Source: Lobulomyces angularis
Taxonomy: Eukaryota > Chytridiomycota > Chytridiomycetes > Lobulomycetales > Lobulomycetaceae
NCBI GenBank assembly: GCA_027604685.1
Contig: JADHYX010000233.1
Span: 1-34,012, forward strand
DNA length: 34,012 bases
Direction: 5' to 3'
Below are positions 1 through 12,065 of the stretch, in pieces. The notes under the pieces are model-generated. The model was not told the DNA's origin and ran no database searches. It saw only the letters and a program-made list of their open reading frames with translations. Each line of letters opens with the position of its first letter. Position 1 is the first letter of the stretch. Position numbers and translations under genes: made by a program.

Positions 1-486
1 AAAAATATTGAAAGTTAAAATGAGACACAAGAACAACTGTTTCGGTATCAAATTAAAGAATAAATAGGCTATCATTTATGGCATGAGATAAGAAATTTGA
101 TCTCTAAAACTAATTTGGTTATATGAAATCGTTGGCAACTTTTTGTTTTGTTTTCTAAAAAAAAAATTCAGAAATACTTTATATCATTTTCTTTCTTTTA
201 TAGAAATTTTATTAAATGTTTTTTTTGGTGATGAAGAGCAACTCCAGTTATTTTTCTGTTGGTAGAAACAAAAAAGAGAGAAATTATTGTAATAACAATT
301 AATAATAACAATAATCCATATGAGTACTTTTTTTAATTGTTTTTAATGCTTTATGTTTTATAAACTACATTAGACAACTTTTTTGAATTTTGCATTTTTT
401 ATTAGCTATTTTCTGTTAGATTTTTTTAAATAAAATAGTTACAATAATTTTTACAATTAAAAAAAAAATTTTTTTGTGATCAAGAA
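1..486. other. AT-rich upstream region, no gene seen
   Basis: This stretch lies 5' of the PIG-S gene and is rich in A and T runs. I see no open frame with coding character on either strand. It presumably contains the PIG-S promoter and 5' UTR, but I cannot point to a specific site. Confidence 0.5.
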
Positions 487-2796
487 ATGAAAGAAGATGA
501 CAATTTTAAAGCAGTTTTAACGGTGATATTTTTCATTTTCCTTGGAATTCCAGTTTGGTACAAAACAACTGCTGTTAAGCGTGCGGATCTTCCTTTCAAT
601 GAAATTTTAAACTGGAAAAAAAATAATGTATAAAAACTAAAATACTCATTTGATAATCTTTTTTATAGTTTATTGATATAAATTTAAAAAATACAATAAA
701 TTTAAATTTTCACAATGACCTTGAGTTCAAATCTACTTCTGTAGTCGAAAAATCATTAAATAATATATTTAGCAGCTTTTTCGAATCTTCTCATTTAAAA
801 AATAACTCTACAAACTCAAAAACAGTTGTTAGAGGAAAATTAAGTTTCATGTTAAACAGCTTTACAAAGGGATTTTACAAAAATAAAAAAAGTTTAAACA
901 ACAAGGGTAATTTCTCCTTTAAAACAAAGCAAAACTTACTCTCTTTAAAAAAATTTTAATTTTGGCTTAATATGTATATTTTTTGTTTTAGAGTTATCAA
1001 ATTTTTTCGTGAACCAAAAACCTACTTCCAAAAATGGGAATTATGAAATAGAAATTTTTTGTTTTAAAAAAGAAAATGATAGTGAAGAAGTTTTTATATC
1101 CAATAAAAGACTAACATTATTGAATTTAAAAAAAACAAATTGTTTGGATGAAGAATATTTAAGTTCAGTCTTAATCCAGATTATCAGTAGTCTTTTTAGC
1201 GATGAACAAAATGATTTTATTCAGAATGAAATTGATGAAAAAGTTACTAAAAATGTAGGAGCTTATTTATTTATACCACTGTTTTTTACAATTAACTTTT
1301 CGAACATTTTATTTTTTTTTAAAGGATTTATCGAATATGAGAACCATTAAATACTCACCAGAGTACCAAGTTACATTTAGTTTACTAGTCGGGGAACCCA
1401 GCTCTTTGATGGTAGACTGGGATATTGAGCAAGCCATCGATTGTAAAAACTTTTAAAAACTTATTGTTTATTTTGTGTCTTCTTTGTAGCGTACTTATCA
1501 CCATTTGTTCAATTTATCAATTCAGTTACTAATCTTACTATCAGTTCACAGGTTTATAACAAATGAAAATAAACTTTTAAATTCTTTTCTACTTATGAAG
1601 ATACTTTTGCATACAAGTTTACCTATTAAACCAATTAAACTGTTTTTAGATGGAAAAGATGCGTTTATCTTAACCCCGAAAGAGCTCCCTCACTTTATCA
1701 ATAGTGCTGAATGGAATTTTGGTAAAAAGATAACAAAAATTTTTATTTAATTAATTAAGCGGTAAACATTCTTTAGCTTCGGTCGTTAATTCATTTCCAC
1801 CGTTAAACTTTCTTCTCTACGTACCAAGTTTGGAAGAATCTCCATTATATTTAACTAGAACTGATCGTATGTTAAAATTAAATATTTAATTCACATTTCT
1901 TAGATACATTACTCTCTACCAACGCATTTTTAATCCCAAGATGGGGAGGGATCATTGTAGCAAACCCAATTTTACCGATAAATGATGCACATAATACAAA
2001 GAAAAAAGTATTATTGAAAGAAATTGCAATGAAAAATTATATTGAAATTTATTTGCAGCAATTAAGATCTTTATTAGGAATAAGACGGTAAAAAAATTAA
2101 AATAAACTTTTTTTTTTTTGAGAAGAATGTCTAATTCAAATATTTTTTCTAGCTGCTGGACAGATTCCAACTTCTTATCAAAATCCATTAAAGTAGAATA
2201 TGAAAATTCATTAAATGGAATTACTCTAAATGAATTGGATAGATGGACAAGAAAAATCAGTTTATCAAATCTTGAAGATACAGTGAATACACTAGGTAGT
2301 TTAATGGTCTTAATTGAAGAAATTGATGGAATGGTAATATGAGCATAATAAAATTTTAAGAATTCGTCATGCTAAATAAAATAAATTTAAAAAAAAAAAA
2401 AAAGGTTGTCGAAGATAAAATAAGGGATTACGTCTTGATAAGTTTAGATAGTATAAAAAAATTATATGAGAATTTGGAAAAAATGAATTATAACGAAGCA
2501 AACTACTTGAGTCAAATTGGTATACAATACAGTGAAAAAGCTTTTTTTGATAAAAGTTTGGTGTCAATGTTATATTTTCCTACTGAACATAAATATGCAG
2601 TTTATTTACCGTTTTTCCTTCCAGCATTGGTAATTATTATTTTTATAACAAAACATGTATTTTGATTTGGCTTTGTTTTCTAATTTCATTTTTTTTTTAG
2701 ATGCCTGTTTTTAAAAGTTTAATTAGCAGTTTAAAAAGTATGAAAAAGAAGTGGAAAGAGAAAAAAGAAATTGATAGAAAAAAAAAAAATATGTGA
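487..2796 (+). CDS. PIGS: GPI transamidase subunit PIG-S (Gpi17)
   Basis: PIG-S is an ER-membrane subunit of the GPI transamidase, which replaces the C-terminal signal of proteins with a GPI anchor. Eleven exons join in frame to about 582 residues (human about 555): 487-627, 669-906, 992-1254, 1325-1442, 1490-1551, 1601-1721, 1777-1866, 1904-2087, 2123-2333, 2405-2629 and 2701-2796. An N-terminal membrane segment (residues about 8-23) is followed by VWYKTT and LPFNEI, as in the family. Further family landmarks are IKYSPEYQVTFSLL, WDIEQAI, LTPKELPHFIN, FLIPRWGGI, ELDRWTR, and near the end AFFDKS, LYFPTEHKYAVYLPFFLP and a second hydrophobic segment before a lysine-rich tail. Splice sites were chosen as GT-AG pairs that keep this homology in frame. 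The gene is convergent with the ankyrin gene that follows. The identification is firm; one or two acceptor positions (for example 2122) could shift by a codon. Confidence 0.93.
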
Positions 2797-2884
2797 ATTG
2801 TAATGTAATAACTAGTGCATACATTAGTGACGAATAAAATAAAAATATAACATATAAATTTGAAAACTGAAGTCGAATATAATT

Positions 2885-4024
2885 TTAGTTTGTTATCCTG
2901 TCCAATACTCTCTGATCAGTTAACAACAATTCTTCAATTCTATATCTGTGAAATTTTTTGGCTACTTTTAATGCCCAGTTATTATGTGCAGAGGCTATAA
3001 AATTGAAAAAAAAGTAAAATTAAAATAAAGGAAATCAGAAAAATTTAACTACGATCAACATTTTCATTTTGCAGTAACAGTTTACAAATTTGCAGATTTC
3101 CAAATCTGCAACTTTCTTGAAACAGCAAATTATTATTCATAGACGGATCCACCCTTTAGATTTTTTTATAATTTTTCAATTTTTAGGTGATTTAATGGTA
3201 CATAGGTTACCTTTCATCCATAAGCAATAATTTTAAAGTTTCAGCCTTAAATTTTCTTAATTCCGCACCTATTTCCATTGGATTTATTCTTTCATCTTGT
3301 AATAATAATTTAGATGTTTCTTCAGATCCTTTTATATTTTAAGAAAGGTAACTTTTATTTATATATATATATTTACCAGTGGAAAGAAGCATGGCACTAC
3401 AGTTTTCAGCTGTTGGATTCAAATCAGTGGTAAATAATACTTCTCTGATGATCTTATGCCTGCCAAACTGAGCTAGCATAGGTATAATGTACTGGCGATA
3501 CTATCAAAAAAATATAGGATTAAAAAAATCATGGAAAAATTAGATTATACTCTTGATATTTGAGCTAAATTTATCATCTTTTGGATTGTAGTTAAAGAAC
3601 CATATCTCAAAACGTAAACTTGTATTGGATAATTTACGTTCACTAACAATTAAAAAAACAAATATTTTAAATAAACATATTCGTCATTTATACCAAGTTT
3701 CCAAATAATACATTTATCTATAACAAATTAACAAAAAAAACCTTTGGTAGTTGATTACCTTCAATAAACTTTTTTTTTTGATTTGAATTTATTTTTTCAT
3801 TTTGAATTAATTCTAATAGATGAATATGAGAAAACGGTACTAAAAAACCAAAAAAATGAGAGAAGAAGAAAGGAAATTACTGTTGACAAAGGATGTACAT
3901 GTTAACCTAGTCGACTAGTAGTGAGTGAGTTAAAAACAGTAAAAAGATACCTGAGATTTACTAGAGTTTTCCAGTCAATGTAGTCACATATCTTCCTAAT
4001 AACATCGTAATTAAGTAAAACCAT
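2885..4024 (-). CDS. F-box-like / ankyrin-repeat protein
   Basis: This is a multi-exon gene read from 4024 down to the TAA at 2885-2887, giving about 280 residues. Residues 1-25 (start MVLLNYDVIRKICDYIDW) look like a degenerate F-box. The rest is a run of divergent ankyrin-type units with a repeating D-x-R-x-DP turn: LLLQDERINP, LLLMDERVDPS, CKLLLQNENVDRS and finally ELLLTDQRVLDRITN at the C-terminus. Repeats of this DP type occur in expanded families in chytrid-like fungi and some protists, and F-box/ankyrin proteins usually recruit substrates to SCF ubiquitin ligases; that role is inference here. Reading frame is kept by donors after TTSRL (near 3916), after FIE (near 3747) and inside WKL (near 3693). 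The start overlaps by 14 nt the stop of an upstream gene on the same strand. Confidence 0.72.
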
Positions 4025-4800
4025 GATATTTTTTAACTAAAATTTGTGGATGTGTACTAGAAAATGGCCTGTATGGAATGCCTTTAGGGTCAAGCCTCAA
4101 TAAGCATTCAGGTGTATTTTTATTTTCCTATTAATAATAGATTCTCCCACTTTTATAAAGTACTTGGTTAAATTTATTATTTACATTCTTTTTACTTTAA
4201 TTTAGCTTTACATTAACTAAGAAACCCAAAACCAATACAGGATGTAAAAATTTTACTCAAAAAAAAGAAGTTAAATTAAAATTGTAGCATTAACTGCTTA
4301 GGAAACTGATGCTTAAAAGAATTTTAAATTTGATTTATAAAGAAGTGACTTTTAAATTTTAATTTATCGATTGATTTGATTTGTAAAGAAGAAAAGAACT
4401 TTAAATTTAGTTTAAAACAGAGCTACTTTTGTAAAGATTCCAAATTCTTAATAATTTTAAAATTTTTATCAGGCAATATTTTTGAAAATTTTTCAACTTT
4501 CTTTGGAGTCATATAAAATAGTACTTTGAACCACACTTCAAAATTTGGATGTTTCTCTTTTTTATTTGAAATAAAAGAAAACTCAATTTTCTTAACATGC
4601 CCATTTATTTTAAATAATAAATAAAGAAAATTAATTGATCAAGCTTTGAGCTGCAGTCAATGAAGCTAGTTCCACAACGACATCTCAAAAATAAAGACAT
4701 TCTTTATTTTTAACTGAAATAAAATAACCAGGTTTTCTTAAAATTTTCCATCTATAAGTAATCTTAATGAAACAATAATTGATTTTGACATATTAGAAAA
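4011..4800 (-). CDS. Unrecognised multi-exon gene (exons only partly resolved)
   Basis: Several minus-strand blocks here have clear coding character, but I cannot join all of them. From 5' to 3' they are: ITYRWKILRKP (about 4755-4723); KIEFSFISNKKEKHPNF running on to NLESLQ (about 4590-4428); KFLHPVLVLGFL (about 4257-4220); and a last block starting ENKNTPECLLRLDPKG and ending ILVKKYHGFT at the TAA at 4011-4013. The third and fourth blocks join in phase across an intron with an AATAG acceptor at about 4128. The 5' end and the junction near 4590 are uncertain, and a 17-nt microexon near 4300 would be needed for one consistent chain. I do not recognise the protein. It would be transcribed divergently from the succinate/fumarate carrier at 5010. 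The stop codon lies inside the first codons of the ankyrin gene. Confidence 0.4.
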
Positions 4801-5009
4801 TTTCACTGAAATTCTGTTTTAAAACTGTTTTAAAAGTTGAAAAATTCCCTTAATCAAAAAGAAAAGAAAAAGGGAAGAAGGACGTCATTTTCATTTGAGG
4901 CATTTTGTGGCTTTAAACTAAATTGTCACGTGAGCAAAATTTAAATAGATTTTAAAGTCAAAAAAATAAATCAAAAGAACACCAAAAAAAAGTAAATTAT
5001 TTTAAAAAC

Positions 5010-6227
5010 ATGAATAGTCAAAAGAAGGAAAGAAATTTAGGAATTCATCTTGTCAGCGGTGGTATTGCAGGTATTGTCTCTTCTAAAGCACAACAACTTC
5101 TAATGTTAAAATCCTAGGTTGTGTTGAAGCGTTAACATGCCATCCGTTGGATACTATTAAAGTTCGTTTGCAGCTTAGAGGAGAAAGAGCTCAGGCTGGT
5201 TTGAAAGTAAATAACGTTGGTTTTATTGGAACTGGTATTGGAATTGTTAAGAGGGAAGGTTTTCCTTCTTTGTACAAAGGACTTGGTGCAGTAATCACCG
5301 GGATCGTACCAAAAATGGCAATAAGATTTTCTTCCTTTGAGTACTTTAAAGGCATATTAAATACTACAAATGATAAACCTTCTGCCTTGGTTAACTTTAA
5401 TGGTTGGGCAATTCTAAGTTGTTAAATTTTACCTTTTTTTATATATAATACTAGCTGGTCTATTAGCTGGTACGACAGAAGCTGTTATGGTTGTAACTCC
5501 TATGGATGTCATTAAAATCAGGTGATTTATAATCATGCTTGGTTTCTAATTCCTTTTTAAAACAGGCTACAAGCACAAAAACACTCTATGTCAGATCCTT
5601 TAGATATTCCTAAATACAGAAATGCTATGCATTGTGGTTATTTGTTAATAAAGGAAGAAGGAATAAGTTCTTTATATAAGGGTGTCGCCTTAACTGCTCT
5701 TCGTCAAGGTTTTCTATAAAACTTAATAGATTAAAACTAAATGCAATAATTATCCTTAGCTACAAATCAAGCTGCAAATTTTACTGCATTTCAATTTATG
5801 AAAGCAAAATTAACTGAATACCAACAGTTAACCGATAATCAAGTTTTACCTTCATATCAGGTGATGGTAGCTGGTTTTATATCAGGCGCGTGTGGTCCTT
5901 TGTTTAATGCACCAATTGATACAGTGAAAACTAGAATTCAAAAAAACCCCAGCACTGAAAAGGGTTGGGTCAGATTTACAAAAATATCAAAGTCCATTCT
6001 AGTGAATGAAGGTTGGAGAGCATTTTATAAGGGCTTAACTCCGAGAGTGTTAAGAGTTGCCCCAGGTCAATCAGTTGTTTTTGTGGTATGCATTTATTAT
6101 TTATGTAATTGTTTATAGTATCATTAATTTTTAGGTTTATGAAAAAGTGTCAGACTTTATAACTAAAACTGTTCAAACCATACAGTATGAGCACACACCA
6201 GAATATCCTGGTGTGAAAGACGAATAA
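5010..6227 (+). CDS. SFC1: Mitochondrial succinate/fumarate carrier (SLC25 family, Sfc1/Acr1 type)
   Basis: This inner-membrane antiporter exchanges cytosolic succinate for mitochondrial fumarate. In fungi that links the glyoxylate cycle and growth on C2 compounds to gluconeogenesis. Six exons (5010-5070, 5118-5402, 5455-5521, 5566-5708, 5760-6085, 6135-6227) give 324 residues, the usual carrier length. All three carrier signatures are present: HPLDTIKVRLQ, TPMDVIKIRLQ and APIDTVKTRIQ, each near the end of an odd-numbered helix. Sfc1-like stretches include GLGAVITGIVPKMAIRFSS, ALRQATNQAANFT, FISGACGPLFNAP and GLTPRVLRVAPGQSVVF. These resemble yeast Sfc1 more than the citrate carrier. I found no N-terminal presequence, as expected for the family. 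Confidence 0.92.
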
Positions 6228-6638
6228 GAGATCTATTTTATTTTTTATTTAAATATTTTTAAAAATTTCTTAAGTAACCAAGTTAACTTTCATCAATAAT
6301 TTACATGCTCTTTTCGCCTTTATATATAATATTTATTAAAACATTATAATATTATTTTTCAATGTTTATAGATTCAGAAGCTTTTTACTTGTAATCATTT
6401 AAAACTTCTTTTCAATATTTTGCTATTTTCAGAGCCTTATAGACTGTTATAGTGTTGTAAATTTAAATAATTTAAAAAAAAAATAATGATACACATAAAA
6501 ATTTTTTATTTAAAGAAGGATTCAATTTTGATTGGTTTACAACTCCAAAAATAAAAAAAAAAAAATGTTCAACTGAATAAAAAATATATATAATTAAATA
6601 TAATCGAATAAATACATATATTAAAGTTATTAATAATT
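6228..6638. other. Intergenic spacer, no gene seen
   Basis: A very AT-rich spacer between the end of the carrier gene and the start of the kinase gene on the same strand. It contains several A-runs and AATAAA-like words that could serve 3'-end formation. I see no coding exon. Confidence 0.5.
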
Positions 6639-9060
6639 ATGGCAGAAACGATTTCGTCATTTTTAATTGCAGTAAAAAAAATAAATATAAAATATAAATA
6701 TAAAATTTAAACCTTTAGGCAAAAAGAGGTGACATTCGAACAGCTAATGCGCTACTACTAGAAAAACCTTCAGTAATTAATGAGACTTTATCATTAACTG
6801 GCGCTAACGCTCTCTACATTTCTTGTCAGAACAATCATGAAAATATACTGAAACTTGTAAAACCAAAAATTATAAACTGAACTAGCACAATTAATATTTT
6901 ACTTTATAAAAGCTCCTCTCAAAAAAAAATTGGAATATGCAAAGTACTGTTAATGATGGAACTACACCATTATATATAGCAGCAAAAAGTGGTCATATAC
7001 GCATCGCTAAAATTCTGATTGAGAGATGTTCTGCTGATATTAACTATTCTTGTCAACGAAATACCTTTATTACTCCTTTACATGTCGCTTGTCTGTAATT
7101 AAAAAAAAATAGATTAAATGAACAAAAATTTATTGTTAAATGTAATTTAAAAAAAAATGAAATAAAAATTTTAGTTCAAGAAAAATTGAAATGGTGAAAT
7201 ATTTAATACATTCAGGATGCAACATAGATAAACCAAAAATTGATGGTAAAACTCCATTAATAACAAGTGTATTATTGGAATCAGTATCACTGGTTAAAAT
7301 TTTATTAGAAAATGGGGCAAACAAGAATATAAAAGATCTTTCAAACACTAGCGCTTTGGAATACGCAAAAAAGTTAAATAACAAAACTTTGGTTTCTCTA
7401 TTGAGCGATGTCAAAAAGACCACTAGTAGTAGCGGTTTATCTGCTGGAAATATATATGATTCTAAAAACTTAGCTGTTGATATTCAAAATGTCAGTGGAG
7501 TGTATTACAAAAATGGTAATTTTTTGAATAAAGTGATTTTAAATTTATAATTTGTAGCTGAAATTGCTGTAGAAAAAGATACCATTGCAACTACCGATGG
7601 AAGTGGATGTCTCCGAAACAATAAATCAACTGTTAATAAAACAATTATTCCCTCAGCCACCAACAAAAAACCTTTAGTTTCTGGGAGAGTAACCTCACCT
7701 ACAAAATCTGGTTTACCTAATAACAGAAAATTGCCGAATAGCAACCATCCAAATTCCAGCAAGGACATACTTTTGAGTAAAAATAAACCAATTTCTGAAA
7801 CAAAAAAGACTTCAAATTTAAAAGCAACTCCAGCAATAAAACCATTTCCAATAAAAAGACTTCCACAAAAAATATTTCCACTTGAAAAATTAAATTGCAC
7901 TCAACAAATCATAAAGAAAACTAATAACCAGAATCTTATTTTTCAAAAGGAAATTGGAAAGGGAGGCTTTGGAATAGTTTTTAAAGGATTATATAAAAAC
8001 AAAGTTTGTGCTATTAAAAAAATCAATTTAAAATTGGACAATGAAAATAAATTGGAGGTGCTAAAAAATTTTCTAAAGGAAGCTCAAGTTATGCAGTCAA
8101 TGAAACACGAAAATATTGGTTTAATTTTTTTATTTTCAAATAAATTTTTTAAAAAGTTTATTCTATTTTTTGGCTTCCTTTTATTTGAAGTTAAATTTAT
8201 TGACTTTGACTTGGAATCATTTAGTATTATTATGGAATATATGGAATTAGGATCCCTGGTAAAATGAATATCTAAAAATATTAAATTTTGATAAATAGGA
8301 TGAATATATTTACAACAATCCAACAATGAACTGGATCGATCGATATCAAATGATGATAGATATATCAACTGGAATGGAATTTTTGCATAGTAAATCGTTT
8401 CCAAATGGAGGAGCCAAACAAGATGTGTTTCACCAAGATTTAAAATCTGGCAATATTCAACTTTACAGTAAAAATAAATCATTAAGAGCGAAGATATCTG
8501 ATTTTGGATTATCAAGTATTAAGATATTTCTATTTGGCAAATATAATACCTTTTTTATTTCTAGTACTTAGAGATTATTCTTTTGTAAGTGAAAACTTAC
8601 TGCGAAGTCATTATTCTCACGAAAATTTAAGTGTTGTTAACTTGAACGGTTGGACTGAAGAGTACAAGGCACCAGAATTGCAGTCGGATACTGCACAAGT
8701 AAGTGAAAAACAACAATCAGATGAAAATTTTTTAAATGAGTTTTTAAATAGTTTACAAAATTGTGCGATGTTTATTCGTTTGGAATAATTTTACTGGAGT
8801 TAATAACATTAAATCAAAGTAACTCAAAATTAGTAAAAACTTTAAAGTCTAGTTTACATCTACTAAAGTTTGGAAAACTAGAAATCTGCAACTCTTTAGG
8901 CTACATATTAGAAAAAAGCTTAAACTTAAATTATAAACTGAGACTACCCTTTAAAAACTTAAGAATATTAATTTTAAGCGAAAAAATTGAAATTATTAAG
9001 TATTTTTCTACAAACGATGGCATTTTTAAATGTAAAATTGAATACGAAGATGTTCTATGA
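6639..9060 (+). CDS. Ankyrin-repeat protein kinase, TKL-like
   Basis: Nine exons join in frame to about 660 residues: 6639-6671, 6719-6856, 6913-7094, 7175-7515, 7558-8118, 8191-8258, 8299-8515, 8565-8698 and 8752-9060. Residues about 1-210 form ankyrin repeats (DGTTPLYIAAKSGHIRIAK, FITPLHVACL, DGKTPLI). A Ser/Lys/Pro-rich linker follows to about residue 350. The kinase domain has the glycine loop GKGGFGIVF (about 364), the VAIK-type lysine in CAIKK (about 382), MEYMELGSL, the catalytic loop HQDLKSGN (about 486), SDFGLS (about 509), YKAPEL and CDVYSFGIILLELIT. The catalytic Asp, metal-binding Asn and DFG are intact, so it is probably active. HQD replaces the usual HRD, and no obvious Tyr/Thr activation site stands out. 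The architecture resembles integrin-linked or ankyrin-TKL kinases of amoebae and chytrids. The substrate is unknown. Confidence 0.85.
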
Positions 9061-9188
9061 TATATTTTCTATTGTAATAATATAATGTTTTTCGTTAGAC
9101 TGTAAGAAGTAGTTTTTATTATTATAAAAATGCATTGTGACGTCAGATCACCTTTTTTTTTTATTTTTAAACCTGCAAAATATTTAAT

Positions 9189-11070
9189 ATGAAAGTTGTG
9201 CATGATTACATTGAAAGCAAATTAGGAATACCATTTACACAGGTTTCTGCAGTGTTTGGAATATTCTTAACTTATTTCCTGGCAATTTTGTTCAAATTTA
9301 TTCCAAACTCACAACCAAATTTAAAACATTTGTTTAGCTTCTTTTTCTCAAGTGCTATTTTTTACTTCTTATTTGGTTTTTCTACATGCGTTGATTTACT
9401 GATTTCTCCTTGTCTTGTTTACCTTTTAAGTTTAAAGTTTAGAACCAAAAATTTCTTTCCTATACTGATTTTTGCAATATCTATGGGCCATGTGTCATAC
9501 AGGTAAAAGATTACTTCATTAAAATTAAATACCTTCATTCAGGCATTTTCATTCCCAGTTTCTTTCTCCTTCCACTTTGGCATTTGATGGCACTGCTGTA
9601 ATGACTTTTAAAAATTGCAATTTCTTAATTGAATATTAATACGTTTTTAATAGCCACTCATGGTACTTATTATAAAGCTAAGCTCTTTTGGATGGTGCTT
9701 GCATGACGGTACAAAACCAGACAAAGTATTAAAAAAATTAAATTCACATTAAAAATTTTCAAAGGAATTAAGTGCGGAACAGCGAGCTTTAAAAATTGCT
9801 AAGATGCCTACATTATTGGAATACCTTGGCTACCTATATTTCTTTGGCGGATTCTTGGTGGTACTAGAATTTTTAGATATTTTTTATAAAAACACTTATA
9901 CTTTATTAATCTGTGAAAGGGACCTGCAATAGAATACAAAGATTATTATAACTTTGTTCATGGACTTGTTAGTGAAAAAATACAAATTTTTATTTATAGT
10001 TTCAAAATAGAAACCTTTTGATAGAATTCCATCAAGAATCCCTTCAACATTAAAATGTTTATCAATGGGTTTAGGATTTATTGTTATCTATCTTAAATTT
10101 GAACCCATCTTCAATCTAAATTACTGTTCTGAACCTTGGTTTGATACCTTAAACATTTTTTTCAAATCTGCTTTTGTGATCTTTTCGATGTTCATTGCTA
10201 GAACCAAATTTTACATTGCATGGAAACTAAGTGTAATTGTTTTTTATTTTTTACTTTTAATTTGATATTTTTTTTTTTTTAGGAGGGAGCCTGTAATCTT
10301 TCTGGGATTGGATACAATGGCATTGATGAAAATGGAACTCCAGTTTGGAATCGTGGGCAAAATATTAAAATCCGAGGTTTTGAATTTCCAACAAACGCTA
10401 AGATGATAGTAAGTTGAAAGTATTGCACATATGATTGAATTAATAAATTTCGTACAAGACTGATAGCTGGAATATAAATACAAGTAAATGGTTAAAGAAT
10501 TATGTTTACTTACGGTTGTGTGACCCCAGATCAGGAGTTTCTACATCTTTCTCTACCTTTATTACTAATTTAACTTCAGCTTTTTGGCACGGGTAAAGAC
10601 CTAAGTGTATTAAAAAATTGAGTATTTATTCAAATTCAAGGTTTTATCCAGGTTATTACATGTTTTTTGGCACTGCTGCCTTCTTTATTTTAGTATCGCG
10701 AACGTGCAGAAGAGTTTTGAGGCCATTTTTTATTACAACAAAATTAAAGAAGTATAAAACAATTTATGATGTAACAGGAATAATCTGCACTGCGCTTTCG
10801 GTGTCATACATGATGGTGCCATTTGTGTTAAAAAGTTTTAGTTCTAGTGTCCAGCTTTGGACGAAACTGTGGTTTATCGGACATGTACTTAATTTTCTTT
10901 GTTGGTTTACATTGAAATACATTTTGAAGAATCCCCTAAGAGATTTATTAAACAAGTTAAGTAAAAACGATGAACACGTAACATTAAATAATGAAGAAGA
11001 GGTAAACTTCAAAGGCAGCGCTAGAGAAGAAACAAGCAAATTAGTGAAACGAACTAAAATATATTCATAG
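9189..11070 (+). CDS. ALE1: MBOAT lysophospholipid acyltransferase (Ale1/Lpt1 type)
   Basis: This is an ER-membrane O-acyltransferase that re-acylates lysophospholipids with acyl-CoA in the Lands cycle. Ten exons (first 9189-9502, last 10641-11070) give about 498 residues. Family landmarks are GWCLHDGTKPDKELS, LEYLGYLYFFGGFLV followed by GPAIEY, RIPSTLKC, EGACNLSGIGYNG, the conserved Asn region TSKWLKNYVYLRL, and the MBOAT histidine in TSAFWHG followed by FYPGYY. Many hydrophobic segments run through the protein. The C-terminus is hydrophilic and charged and ends TKLVKRTK-like, but without a clear KKxx retrieval signal. The WHG codon is split by an intron (10593-10640), so the catalytic histidine is only recovered after splicing. 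Acyl and head-group specificity cannot be read from sequence. Confidence 0.9.
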
Positions 11071-11389
11071 TACATAGATCTTTAGGCAGCATCTTTAACA
11101 AAATAATAAACATTTGCGTTATTTAGATTTAAACAAAAATACCATAAAATTTGAGAACAAATACAAAGAAAAGTGGGATGCATTTAAAGAATTTTCCATA
11201 TTTAGAACAAACTTTTTTATTGATGAAATTTAGACTTTCTAGTTAAAAAAAATCTAGCTAATAAAGTTAAAATGTAATCCAAATTTTTTTATCTAAAAGA
11301 AAAAAAATTGTATTTTTTTTTTTTGTTTTCAACTATTGATGCTAATAGAACTGGTGCAATTTTTTATTTTTTTTTCCTTTAAAAAAATT

Positions 11390-12065
11390 TTATGTTGATT
11401 TTTGTAGTAACTGCTTCTGCTTATATTCATCAGTTTGTCGATACCTAAATTCACAAAAAAATAAAATAAAATAAATAAGAGGTAACGTTTAGGTAACTTC
11501 ATAGTTATATATAAATTCCATACATAAAAATTCTTGAACATTGAATCAATCCAATGGCACCAACAAAGAGATTAACAGCCATTAGATTATAATTTACTGG
11601 AATGATTTGTGTGGAATACCGAGACCAGATAACTCCAGTAGCTGTTAAGCTTAAAGTTTGCAAAATTGACAAATTTTCTGCTGGTCGACTTAAGTCTCCC
11701 AAACCTGAGAAAAAAAACTTTAATAATTAAAAGATTCTTAATGTTACGAAAAATGATAAAAAAATACTAATTACCGGCAATTACTAAACCCCACTAACAG
11801 TTGAAAAAACAAAACAAAAAAGATTTGTAGAAAAAAAAAAAAAATTAAAAGATGAACAGCTTAAAACAGTTCAACATACCTTCATCGTAGGTGCCCTAAT
11901 TTGCAAATAGTTAATATTACATTTTAGCATGAAATTATTACATACCAAAAAAATACAGTTTTTGGACCTGCTGGATGGTTTACAAAAGCTGACCTAATAG
12001 ATGTTAAAAAAAAAGTAAAAATAATATCTATAATACCAATTAAAATTTTTGAATGCTGTAGCCAT
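11390..12065 (-). CDS. MPC2: Mitochondrial pyruvate carrier subunit 2
   Basis: MPC2 pairs with MPC1 in the inner membrane to import pyruvate. Read from 12065 down, five small exons join in frame to 115 residues. The protein begins MATAFKNFNWSAFVNHPAG and continues with the MPC hallmark PKTVFFWAPTMKWGLV, then GLGDLSRPAENLS, TGVIWSRYS, IIPVNYNLMAVN, and a basic tail containing YRQTDEYKQKQ. The RP-E-LS and WSRYS signatures are those of MPC2 rather than MPC1. The Trp of FFW is split across an intron, and the last exon (from about 11447 to the TAA at 11390-11392) encodes only the tail. MPC1 is not in this window. The gene is convergent with the acyltransferase gene. Confidence 0.93.

Noticed and set aside
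8119..8190. Reading through the kinase exon as continuous coding (Phe/Leu-rich insert)
   Set aside because: Removing the 72-nt intron gives HENIVKFIDFDLESF, a normal kinase helix-C to beta-4 region. The insert is T-rich intron sequence.
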